This document shows positions 10,135 to 16,954 of a stretch of DNA of 24,868 nt, piece after piece; the stretch's first letter is position 1, and each line of letters starts with the position of its first letter. Source of the stretch: Chloroflexota bacterium (GTDB lineage: Bacteria > Chloroflexota > Anaerolineae > Caldilineales > Caldilineaceae); the NCBI GenBank assembly GCA_018969295.1, contig JAGWYN010000052.1, positions 1 through 24,868 of the forward strand. The letters run 5' to 3'. Below the pieces are notes generated by a model, which worked only from the letters and a program-made list of their open reading frames with translations, did no database searches and was not told where the DNA came from. The position numbers and the translations under genes were made by a program.

Positions 10135-11424
10135 TTACTCCACGGGCAACGCTTCTGCTTCGCCGCCCAGGAGGCGGATCGCTTCCTCCAGCTGCGGGTC
10201 GCGCTGGGCTTCCCGATCTGCCTCCGACAGTTCGACAAGGACATCGGGCTGCAGGCCAGAGCCGTCGATCGTGCGGTCGTCTGGCGTGTACCAGCGGGCG
10301 ACCGTGACCCGCAGAATCGACTCGTCGCTGAGCGTATGGGGCATCTGCACGCTGCCTTTGCCGAAGGTGACCGTCCCGACGAGCTGGCCGCGCTGGTGGT
10401 CTTGAATGGCCCCGGCGACGATTTCGCTGGCGCTGGCGCTGCCTTCGTTGACCAGCACGACCAGCGGCAGGTCTGTGATGACCGGCTCGACCTCGGTCGC
10501 ATAGATCTCTTCCCGTCCATCGGCGAACCGTTCGATCAGCACATTCTGCCCTTGGGGCAGGAAGACGGCGGCGACGTCGATCGCCTGGCGCAGCAGGCCA
10601 CCTGGGTTGCCGCGCAGATCGAAGATCAGCCCTGTGGGTTGCTCCTTCAAGGCGGTTTTGACGGCGTCTCGCACCAGATCGCCGGCATTCTCGTTGAAGC
10701 TGTTGAGCCTGACATAGGCAATGTTGTCGGCGACCACCTTGCTTTCGATCGTCGGGATCTCGATGCGGTCGCGCACGACCTCGACCTCGAACGGTGCTGC
10801 GCTGTCGGCACGGACCACGGTCAGCACGACAGTGGTGTCTTTGGGGCCACGAATCTTCTCGACCGCAGAGGCCAGATCGGTGCCAAGGATCGACTCGCCG
10901 TCGACGTGGGTGATCAGGTCCCCACGTTTGATCCCAGCTTTCCAGGCCGGCTGGTTTTCGAAGGGCTCGACGACCACGACGGTGTCTGCCGTCATGTCCC
11001 AGTCAACCCGGGCGCCGATCCCTTCGAAGCTGCCCTGCAAATTTTCTCGGAAGAAATTGGCTTCTTCGGGTGACATAAAGGCTGTGTTGGGGTCGTTCAA
11101 TTCGTTCAGCACCCCGCGGATCGCCGCGTAGGTGCTTTCGGAGGGCTCGGGAAATTCCCCGTAAAAGTCGTTGTAGAGAAGTTCCATCGCTTCCCAAAAG
11201 ATGGGGAACTGATTGCGTAGACCGTCGACCCCCTCGCCGCCGTCGCGTGCGGCGGCCAGCGAGCCCGGCGAAAACCACTGGGCCGCCATGAAGCCGACGC
11301 CCAGCCCACCGGCAAACAAAAGCAGCGCTGCGATCCAAGTGAAACAAGATCGCACCCGGGAGTGCCGTTTGCCGGTTTCCTGGAGAGCGGGTGATGGGCG
11401 TTCGCCCGGAGAAAATTCATACAT
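10135..11424 (-). CDS. S41 C-terminal processing peptidase (CtpA/Prc-like)
   Basis: The 429-residue protease has one N-terminal membrane anchor (residues ~28-50) and should act at the outer face of the membrane. A PDZ domain follows (GSFEGIGARVDW to ~205, with AWKAGIKRGDLITHVDG). The S41 domain contains FDLRGNPGGLL, the nucleophile Ser331 in EGSASASEIVAGA and the general base Lys356 in TFGKGSVQ, with 25 residues between them as in Prc/CtpA. The ATG start at 11424 is preferred over upstream codons because the N-terminus then leads straight into the anchor; upstream sequence contains a -10-like element. Family members trim or degrade envelope and photosystem proteins; the target here is unknown. 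It is the first gene of the minus-strand cluster and lies 13 bp before smpB. Confidence 0.93.
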   Translation of the reverse strand: MYEFSPGERPSPALQETGKRHSRVRSCFTWIAALLLFAGGLGVGFMAAQWFSPGSLAAARDGGEGVDGLRNQFPIFWEAMELLYNDFYGEFPEPSESTYAAIRGVLNELNDPNTAFMSPEEANFFRENLQGSFEGIGARVDWDMTADTVVVVEPFENQPAWKAGIKRGDLITHVDGESILGTDLASAVEKIRGPKDTTVVLTVVRADSAAPFEVEVVRDRIEIPTIESKVVADNIAYVRLNSFNENAGDLVRDAVKTALKEQPTGLIFDLRGNPGGLLRQAIDVAAVFLPQGQNVLIERFADGREEIYATEVEPVITDLPLVVLVNEGSASASEIVAGAIQDHQRGQLVGTVTFGKGSVQMPHTLSDESILRVTVARWYTPDDRTIDGSGLQPDVLVELSEADREAQRDPQLEEAIRLLGGEAEALPVE

Positions 11425-11468
11425 GGCAATTTTTCTTTCAACACCAAACACAGTTGCGATAAGATTTA

Positions 11469-11474
11469 ATTGTA
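11469..11474 (-). promoter_or_regulatory. Possible -10 box upstream of the ctpA-like gene
   Basis: On the minus strand TACAAT (5 of 6 to the sigma-70 -10 consensus) sits about 45 bp before the protease start, in locally AT-rich DNA. A TGGTTT hexamer 17 bp further upstream is only a poor -35 match. It would drive the whole protease-smpB-tgt-methyltransferase cluster. Confidence 0.3.
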
Positions 11475-11507
11475 CCACAGCGTATTCCCGCAAACCATTT
11501 GGCGCCG

Positions 11508-11857
11508 CGCGCAGCAAGGGCAATCGCGTCTCGACCCTGCTCTTTCTCAATAGGATCGCCCTGCTCGCCTACACCCTCCTCCAGCGCCAGATGCAGCAAC
11601 GGGGCATTCAACTGACCACCCGTCGTCTCCTTCAACGGCTGGAGCCTCTCACAATCATCGAGACCACCTGCTGGGACGGCTCCTCACTGAGGCGTCTGCC
11701 CCCTGACGACCCAGACCTGCTTATGTTGCTTGAACGAGTGGCCGACGCACTGGACGATCTTGTGAAGGCCGTCATTCCAGCGAATCAGCCAAAGGCGCTA
11801 CCTGGCGCAACTGCCACGTCGCCAACGCACCTGTTGCCAGACGGCATGCGCTGTTGA
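11508..11857 (+). pseudogene. C-terminal remnant of an IS1634-like transposase
   Basis: An open stretch encodes a fragment reading FLNRIALLAYTLLQRQM, then LTTRRLLQRLEPLTIIE, then CWDGSSLRRLPP, ending at a TGA at 11857. These segments resemble the extreme C-terminus of IS1634/IS4-group DDE transposases, where a hydrophobic 'ALLVYALLER' helix is followed by a short 'TTRRIL' tail. There is no start codon for the fragment and the catalytic core is missing, so it is a relic. The left boundary is approximate. Its base composition is lower in GC than its neighbours. Confidence 0.6.
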
Positions 11858-11940
11858 GCCGGTTCGACCGGAAGGCGTCAGTCTGTCACCCTATAGGCGG
11901 GTGACGCATCAAGAGGACGCCAGCCCTTGGTTGCCATTGT

Positions 11941-11961
11941 GGGCACCCGCAAGGGGTGCCC
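11941..11961. repeat. REP-like palindrome (copy 1)
   Basis: An 8-bp perfect stem GGGCACCC / GGGTGCCC encloses a 5-base loop GCAAG and is followed by CCTAC. It is the inverted counterpart of the palindrome at 12036, sharing the layout GTAGGGGC-xx-CC-CTTGC-GG-xx-GCCC. Such short GC-rich hairpins are dispersed intergenic repeats in many genomes. Confidence 0.7.
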
Positions 11962-12035
11962 CTACGGGGTCGCCCGTGGGATTGTGGTCGCCCGTGCGGT
12001 CGGTCATGGGTCTCATCCTGGGCACCCGCCTGTAG

Positions 12036-12056
12036 GGGCGACCCTTGCGGTCGCCC
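12036..12056. repeat. REP-like palindrome (copy 2, inverted)
   Basis: An 8-bp perfect stem GGGCGACC / GGTCGCCC with loop CTTGC is preceded by GTA. It pairs in opposite orientation with the copy at 11941-11961. Between them lie partial copies of the same GGTCGCCCGTG words, so 11930-12065 is a small REP cluster. Confidence 0.7.
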
Positions 12057-12077
12057 GTGTGGTCGGCCATTACTGAG

Positions 12078-12291
12078 GGGTGCAAGCAAGAGTTGTCAGA
12101 AAAGTTAACATAAAAGTTAACATAAAAGTTATTACCTGATTTCGGCATGTCATATCGCACTTTGAAGACCGCTCGACACGTAGTTCAAGCGCCACTTTTG
12201 CCCATTTTGTGCAAGAATTTGCCGTTTTCTGACCCTGCAAGATGCGTAAATGCCCTGGTTTCAATCTCACTGACAACTCTTGCTTGCACCC
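12078..12291. mobile_element. 214-bp element with perfect 22-bp terminal inverted repeats (MITE-like)
   Basis: Bases 12078-12099 (beginning GGGTGCAAGC) are the exact reverse complement of 12270-12291. The pair bounds 214 bp that are clearly richer in A+T than the surrounding DNA and contain no convincing gene. Size, perfect terminal repeats and lack of coding capacity fit a non-autonomous MITE-like element. No target-site duplication is obvious at the borders, and a long-range RNA hairpin is a possible alternative. Confidence 0.55.
12100..12131. repeat. 12-bp tandem repeat, 2.7 copies
   Basis: AAAAGTTAACAT occurs twice in full and once in part, immediately inside the left terminal repeat of the MITE-like element. 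Each full copy contains the palindrome GTTAAC. Such subterminal repeats often serve as transposase or host-protein binding sites; that role here is inference. Confidence 0.7.
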
Positions 12292-12306
12292 AAAATTTTG
12301 CCTCCC

Positions 12307-12335
12307 TTGCCAATCTCTCTGTATTTCGGTATGAT
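12307..12335 (+). promoter_or_regulatory. Strong sigma-70-type promoter for the duplicated-domain gene
   Basis: TTGCCA (-35, 5 of 6) and TATGAT (-10, 5 of 6) are separated by exactly 17 bp. Transcription would start near 12342, giving a leader of about 64 bases before the ATG at 12406. It lies 15 bp to the right of the MITE-like element's end. Confidence 0.6.
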
Positions 12336-12405
12336 AGGTTGGGCTGTTGTTCTCTCGACTGTCTGCACCCATACAACGACTACGTTGCAACCAGGAGGCC
12401 CCGTC

Positions 12406-13713
12406 ATGCCTAGCACCACTGTAAACCGCCGTCTGACTGGATGGTTTGACGCGCTGCGACTCACCCTTCAACCTGTGGCTCCGCTGCCAGCTCCGGGCAG
12501 CACGGTCTATCTGCTCAAGGAACTCTTCACGACCCTGGAGGGCTCCTGGGAGGTCTCTGCGGAGCGGTATGCGATCCCCCAATGGGCAAAAGATCTCTAC
12601 GACGATCCGGGAGAGAGGATGGAGTTGGGGAAGCGCAGCCATCTGTATGCCGCCGTGGTCGATTCCTCTGGCCGGCGCATGCCTGGGCAGATGATCCGCT
12701 TTACCAACCGCTATGACCCTGCTGCGACAGATGAGCGGGTGACCGGAGATCGGACGGGGTGGGTCTCCTACACGTTGTTTCCCAGCAGTGTCTACGATGC
12801 AGCCGGCGGCCAGCAGGGCCCCTGGGTCTGGGGGCCCGCCGGCCTGGCCGAGACGGTGTATGGGGGCGGGCTGCCCGCCGATGGACAGAGCCTTTCAATT
12901 TTTGCGGTCTGGCAGCAGGTTGTGGCCGAGGGAGAACCTCCGGCACCAGAACCTCCGGCACCAGAACCTCCGACACCAGAACCTCCGACACCAGAACCCC
13001 CGACACCAGAACCCCCGGCGCCCGTGATAGAACGTCGGCTGGGAAGTTGGGTCGAGCGCATGAACCTTTCGATCAAAACGATCGCCGAGCGGCCCGACGC
13101 TCCGGTGCTTGGGCCAGACCGGATCGTCTATGTGATCAAAGATGTGTTCACCACGCGCGACAGCCATTGGGAGCTGTCCAGCAACTACGGTGGGATTGAC
13201 CAGTGGGCGCGCGACGCGTATCTCAAACCGATGGGAGACCCGGAGTATTTCGACGATGCGGGTGCCGACCACCATCTTTTTGCGCTGATTCTGGACCTGC
13301 AGGGCAACAAGCTGAAGGGCCACGAACTGCTCTACTGGTCGGATGGGTTTGACAAGCTGGGGGACCCGACCTACACCGGCTATGCCCAGGGGCCCGGCGA
13401 CCATCGTTACCCGGTCACCAAGGACAAGTCTGGCTGGGGCAACGTGGTGATGTTTGGTTCGAGCTATGTACCGGAACGGGGGGAACAGGGGCCCTGGTGT
13501 TGGACGCCGCGTGGGCTGGTGGCCGAGGTGATGTGCGGCGGGGGGATGCCGGCGAACCTGCATATTTCGACCTTTGTCGTCTGGCAGGCTGTGCGGGTTC
13601 CTGAAACGGTCCCCTCTCCCCAGTCCCCGGGTGGCTACAACAGCTTCTTGCCGTTCGTCATGGGCGGCAGTGCAGCCTCTGCTGCACGTTCCACGCCAAA
13701 AACAGAGAAATAA
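12406..13713 (+). CDS. Protein with two copies of an uncharacterised ~160-190-residue domain
   Basis: The 435-residue product consists of two related domains. Copy 1 spans ~9-170 and copy 2 ~210-394. Shared landmarks are RLxxW at the start, VYLLKELFTT / VYVIKDVFTT, QWA+D, a G-W-V block near the middle, GQQGPWVWGPAGLAE / GEQGPWCWTPRGLVAE, and YGGGLPA...FAVWQ / CGGGMPA...FVVWQ at the end. A PEPPAPEPPTP linker (~177-206) joins them. The C-terminus contains NSFLPFVMGG, resembling a tail seen on many Chloroflexota surface proteins, yet no clear signal peptide is present from this start. The ATG is chosen because AGGAGG lies 7 bases upstream and a good promoter lies further upstream. I do not recognise the domain, and no function is proposed. 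Confidence 0.85.
   Translation: MPSTTVNRRLTGWFDALRLTLQPVAPLPAPGSTVYLLKELFTTLEGSWEVSAERYAIPQWAKDLYDDPGERMELGKRSHLYAAVVDSSGRRMPGQMIRFTNRYDPAATDERVTGDRTGWVSYTLFPSSVYDAAGGQQGPWVWGPAGLAETVYGGGLPADGQSLSIFAVWQQVVAEGEPPAPEPPAPEPPTPEPPTPEPPTPEPPAPVIERRLGSWVERMNLSIKTIAERPDAPVLGPDRIVYVIKDVFTTRDSHWELSSNYGGIDQWARDAYLKPMGDPEYFDDAGADHHLFALILDLQGNKLKGHELLYWSDGFDKLGDPTYTGYAQGPGDHRYPVTKDKSGWGNVVMFGSSYVPERGEQGPWCWTPRGLVAEVMCGGGMPANLHISTFVVWQAVRVPETVPSPQSPGGYNSFLPFVMGGSAASAARSTPKTEK
12941..13020 (+). repeat. 15-bp coding repeat, Pro/Glu linker
   Basis: Five to six near-identical units encode PPAPE/PPTPE between the two homologous domains of the preceding gene. Ala versus Thr is the only recurrent variation, which suggests recent unit duplication. 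Confidence 0.85.
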
Positions 13714-13742
13714 CGAACTGTCGCATTGAAGAGGAGCCTGGT

Positions 13743-15101
13743 GTGAAGGAAACCATTCTGATCGAGAACGGGGCTGTGTTGACGGTCGACGATGCCGGGA
13801 GCGTGTACGAACCAGGGTATGTCCTTGTCGAGGGGGATCGGATTGCAGCCGTGGGTGCTGGCGCCGCCCCTGCGGCGATACGCCGTGCGGCCGGGACCAG
13901 GATCGACGCCACGCAGATGGCTGTGATGCCGGGGATGGTCAACGCCCACACCCATCTGTTTCAGACCTTTTTGCGTGGGCTGGCCGACGACAAGCCGCTG
14001 CTCGAATGGTTGGCGTCGGCGATCTGGCCGGTTGCCCAGGTGCTGACCGAGCAGGAGGCCTATGTTGCCGCCAAGCTGGGGTTGGTTGAAAATTTGCGCG
14101 GCGGCGCCACTGCGGTGATCGACCATCAGTACATCCATACCGAGCCGGGCAACGACGACGGTGTCTGCCGGGCCGCCGAGGAGATCGGGGTGCGCTTTTT
14201 GCTGGCGCGCGGCTGGACCGACATGGGGTACCATCCTGCCTTTATGGAGACGCCTGACCAGATCCTGGCGGAGATGGAGCGGCTTTACGGCACGTGGCAC
14301 GGTCGGGCAGAGGGGCGGATTCGGGTGGAGTTTGCGCCGCTGATCCCTTGGGGCTGTTCGGACGCCACGATGCGGCGCACCTATGCACAGGGCAAGGCAT
14401 GGGGTGTCGGTTCGATGATTCACATCGCCGAGACACGCAAAGAAGTCGAGATGAACCTGGAGCTGCGTGGGCTGCGCCATGTCGAATGGCTGGCGCAGCT
14501 TGGCACGCTTGGCCCAGACGTACAGCTGGTGCACAGTGTCTGGCTGGACGACCACGAGTTGGATCTTCTGGTCGAACATGGGGGGGTGGTCGTGCACTGT
14601 CCGGTCGCCAATATGTATCTGGCTTCTGGCATGGCCCGTGTGCCAGAGATGAGGCGTCGCGGGATTGTGGTTGCGTTGGCGACCGACGGCCCTGGCAGCA
14701 ACAACAACCAGGACATGCTGGAGGTGCTCAAAATTGCTGCGCTTTCGGGCAAGGTCAGCACACTGGATGCCATGGCTTTGCTGCCCGAGGAGGTGATCTG
14801 GATGGCCTGTCGGGGAGGGGCGCTGGCCTTTGGCCAGCCGGGGTGGATTGGGTCTTTGGAGGTGGGCAAAAAGGCAGACATGGTTCTGGTGGATTTGAAC
14901 AGCCCCTTCGCCGCCCCTGTCCACCGCGTCCCGTCGGCGTTGGTCTATGCTGTCAACAGCGGCAGCGTCGACACGGTGCTGGTGGACGGACGGCTGTTGA
15001 TGCGTCACAAAGAGATTCTGGTCTTGGATGAAAAGGCGTTGTTGGCCGAGGCGCGGGGTGCCTGCGGCCAGCTTTTTGCGCGCGCCGGTCTTGTGGGGTG
15101 A
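13743..15101 (+). CDS. ATZ/TRZ-type metal-dependent amidohydrolase (aminohydrolase/deaminase)
   Basis: The 452-residue enzyme belongs to the cytosine deaminase/chlorohydrolase/MtaD branch of the amidohydrolase superfamily. The metal ligands are all present: His69 and His71 in PGMVNAHTHL, His227 in HIAETRKE, His264 in VHSVWLDDHEL and Asp315 in ATDGPGSNNNQD. The N- and C-terminal parts form the usual composite beta domain (ILIENGAVLTVDD; GSLEVGKKADMVLVD). Family members deaminate 5'-methylthioadenosine or S-adenosylhomocysteine, guanine, hydroxyatrazine and related heterocycles. The substrate cannot be assigned from these motifs, though the HIAET and TDGxxSNNNxD motifs fit the MtaD-like group well. 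The start is GTG with GAGGAG six bases upstream. It follows the duplicated-domain gene by 29 bp and may be cotranscribed with it. Confidence 0.9.
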   Translation: MKETILIENGAVLTVDDAGSVYEPGYVLVEGDRIAAVGAGAAPAAIRRAAGTRIDATQMAVMPGMVNAHTHLFQTFLRGLADDKPLLEWLASAIWPVAQVLTEQEAYVAAKLGLVENLRGGATAVIDHQYIHTEPGNDDGVCRAAEEIGVRFLLARGWTDMGYHPAFMETPDQILAEMERLYGTWHGRAEGRIRVEFAPLIPWGCSDATMRRTYAQGKAWGVGSMIHIAETRKEVEMNLELRGLRHVEWLAQLGTLGPDVQLVHSVWLDDHELDLLVEHGGVVVHCPVANMYLASGMARVPEMRRRGIVVALATDGPGSNNNQDMLEVLKIAALSGKVSTLDAMALLPEEVIWMACRGGALAFGQPGWIGSLEVGKKADMVLVDLNSPFAAPVHRVPSALVYAVNSGSVDTVLVDGRLLMRHKEILVLDEKALLAEARGACGQLFARAGLVG

Positions 15102-15109
15102 GGGTGGCT

Positions 15110-15124
15110 GTCGGCGCCGCCGAC
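15110..15124. terminator. Possible bidirectional hairpin between convergent genes
   Basis: GTCGGC / GCCGAC form a 6-bp stem with a 3-base loop in the 27-bp gap between two convergent genes. No T-run follows on either strand, so intrinsic termination is uncertain. Confidence 0.3.
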
Positions 15125-15128
15125 TCTG

Positions 15129-15872
15129 TCAACCCTGCCCGTGCTGCCAGGGAACGCTGTCGAGCAGCGGCGCGTAGAGGTCATCCTCGCGGCGGGTGGC
15201 GAGGTTGGCCAGTTCTTCAGGGCTGGGGGCTCGTTCCTGGAACTCGATTGTGGGGAGACCGGTGATGCGGGCCAGCGGGGTGCTTTCGTTGCCTTCGCCC
15301 ATGGCCAGCACGGCCGCTGCGGCCAGCGCATCGGCCAGATTGGCCTGTGTCATGCGCAGCGGACGGCCGAAGAGGTCGGGCTGGCCGCGATAGTCGCGCA
15401 GCGCCCGAAAGCCGCTGTGGGCCACGGCGAATCCAGTGACCCCCCAGCGCAGCGGCAGGGGGCGGCTGTCGGTCAAGATCACACCGGCGTGGCGCAGCCC
15501 AAAGCGCTGGCGGAGCGTCGCCCAGATCTGGTCGGCGGTCTGCTGGGGGCGTTCTGGCCACAAGACATAGTAGCCGTTGCTGTTGGATTCATCGATGCCC
15601 GCGTAGGGCATCAGGGCATTCTCTTTGATCGTCAGATAGACCCCGTAGCGGCTGACCGCTGCGGGCAAAAAGCAGGTCGATTCGGCTTCCACCAGAGCGG
15701 CTTTGGTGGATTCAGAGGGGGAGACCACCCGTCCCTGGCAGAGGGCGACGATTTTGGAGCTGATGGCCAGAATCTCTTGCTCTTGAAAATTCTGGATATA
15801 CTGCTCGAGGAGGTCGCTCAGCCGTTCTGCGCCGGCGAGGACGGTATGGGTTTTCAACGCTTCGATCTGCAT
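15129..15872 (-). CDS. cofE: CofE-family gamma-glutamyl ligase (F420-0 ligase-like)
   Basis: The 247-residue protein matches the CofE family, which adds L-glutamate by a gamma linkage to coenzyme F420-0 using GTP. Visible signatures are the N-terminal IEALKTHTV, the ILAISSKIVALCQGRVV segment (residues ~34-50), DSRPLPLRWGVTGFAVAHSGF, and DYRGQPDLFGRPLRMTQANLADALAAAA near the C-terminus. The family also contains members of uncertain acceptor, labelled as folate-related gamma-glutamate ligases, and this sequence could be one; no other F420 gene is visible here. The ATG start is chosen because the protein aligns from its first residues; a longer frame reading into the menA coding region is rejected. 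It is transcribed away from menA, with 133 bp between the two starts. Confidence 0.82.
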   Translation of the reverse strand: MQIEALKTHTVLAGAERLSDLLEQYIQNFQEQEILAISSKIVALCQGRVVSPSESTKAALVEAESTCFLPAAVSRYGVYLTIKENALMPYAGIDESNSNGYYVLWPERPQQTADQIWATLRQRFGLRHAGVILTDSRPLPLRWGVTGFAVAHSGFRALRDYRGQPDLFGRPLRMTQANLADALAAAAVLAMGEGNESTPLARITGLPTIEFQERAPSPEELANLATRREDDLYAPLLDSVPWQHGQG

Positions 15873-15934
15873 TGCGCAACGCTCATTTCCTGCTGTCGGT
15901 CGGCGGGCGGTCTGTGCCTTCGCCTGTTGAATGA

Positions 15935-15942
15935 TATACAAT
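15935..15942 (+). promoter_or_regulatory. Possible -10 region in the cofE/menA divergent intergenic DNA
   Basis: The only AT-rich patch in the 133-bp divergent spacer is TGATATACAAT, which contains TACAAT and an extended TG-type -10 arrangement pointing towards menA. No good -35 box is present at 16-18 bp. Confidence 0.28.
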
Positions 15943-16005
15943 ACTGGCAAGACAGAGCTCTGGCAAATAGAAGCAGAAGTGCAGCGCGCGAAAACGGGGA
16001 AGAGC

Positions 16006-16911
16006 ATGGGGAAAGAGACGAGCACACGGCGACAGGCGTGGATTCTGGCGGCGCGGCCCAAGACGCTGCCCGCAGCCCTGGCGCCGGTCATTGTGGGGAC
16101 TGCGCTGGCTGCGGCCGATGGCAAGGTCGCGTGGCTGCCGGCAGCGGCTGCGGCGCTGGGCGCGCTGTTGCTGCAGATTTTGAGCAATTTTGCCAATGAC
16201 TATTCCGATTTTTTTCGTGGGGCCGACACCCCCGACCGGCTGGGCCCGGTGCGGGTGACCAGCGCCGGGTTGATAACGCCGGGCGAGCTGCGTTGGGGGA
16301 TGGCAGCGGTCATCGCGCTGGCTGGGCTGGTGGGCCTCTACCTGGTCTGGGTGGGCGGCTGGCCCATCCTCCTGATTGGGGTGGCGGCGATCCTGGCGGC
16401 GCTGGCCTACACGGGGGGCCCTTTCCCGTTCGGCTATTATGGGCTGGGGGAGCTTTTTGTGTTGCTTTTTTTTGGAGGGGCAGCGGTCTGTGGAACCTAT
16501 TATCTGCAGGCGCAGGGGGTGACGCCGACGGCCATCGTCGCCTCGCTGGCGGTGGGCGTGCTGGTGACCGCCATCCTGGTCGTCAACAACTACCGCGATC
16601 TGGAGACCGACCGGCGGGCGGGCAAGTGGACACTGGCCGTGCGGCTGGGACGGCGCGGCACGCAGCTCGAATATGCCCTGTTGTTGACGGCTGCGTACGG
16701 CCTGGTCTGGGGCCTCTGGCTCTTTTTGCATGCGGGCCTTTGGGTGCTGCTGCCCTGGCTGACTGCACCGCTGGCGGTGCGGCTGGCACGCACCCTCGCC
16801 AGAGCGACCGATGGCCCGACGTTGAACCGGACGCTGGCAGAAACTGCCCAGCTCGGGCTGTGGTTCAGCCTGCTGCTGGCGCTGGGCTTTGTGGCAGAGA
16901 AAATTGGATAA
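16006..16911 (+). CDS. menA: 1,4-dihydroxy-2-naphthoate polyprenyltransferase
   Basis: This 301-residue integral-membrane UbiA-family enzyme attaches a polyprenyl chain to 1,4-dihydroxy-2-naphthoate in menaquinone synthesis. The first Mg-diphosphate motif is NFANDYSDFFRGADTPDR (from Asn61, with Asp65 and Asp68). The second is NNYRDLETDRRAGKWTLAVRLG (from Asn194, with Asp198 and Asp202), a MenA-type signature. Seven to nine hydrophobic segments are visible, as expected. The ATG is preceded by GGGGAAG, and the N-terminus AWILAARPKTLPAALAPV is where the family alignment begins; codons further upstream give a non-conserved extension. glgA starts 43 bp downstream. Other men genes are not in the window. 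Confidence 0.93.
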   Translation: MGKETSTRRQAWILAARPKTLPAALAPVIVGTALAAADGKVAWLPAAAAALGALLLQILSNFANDYSDFFRGADTPDRLGPVRVTSAGLITPGELRWGMAAVIALAGLVGLYLVWVGGWPILLIGVAAILAALAYTGGPFPFGYYGLGELFVLLFFGGAAVCGTYYLQAQGVTPTAIVASLAVGVLVTAILVVNNYRDLETDRRAGKWTLAVRLGRRGTQLEYALLLTAAYGLVWGLWLFLHAGLWVLLPWLTAPLAVRLARTLARATDGPTLNRTLAETAQLGLWFSLLLALGFVAEKIG

Positions 16912-16954
16912 CGCCAGGCCAGGAGCTGGCCAGAAGAACCAAGGAGAGGGGCAG

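Noticed and set aside
12280..12405. Upstream starts for the duplicated-domain protein, including ATG at 12331 with a weakly hydrophobic lead
   Set aside because: The stretch contains the -35/-10 promoter and the end of the inverted repeat, and the ATG at 12406 has a consensus ribosome-binding site.
13635..15008. 457-codon open frame on the minus strand
   Set aside because: It is antisense to the amidohydrolase, whose metal ligands are all intact in the sense frame.
15873..16196. Longer N-terminus for the CofE-like protein
   Set aside because: It would run antisense through the start of menA and the divergent promoter region.
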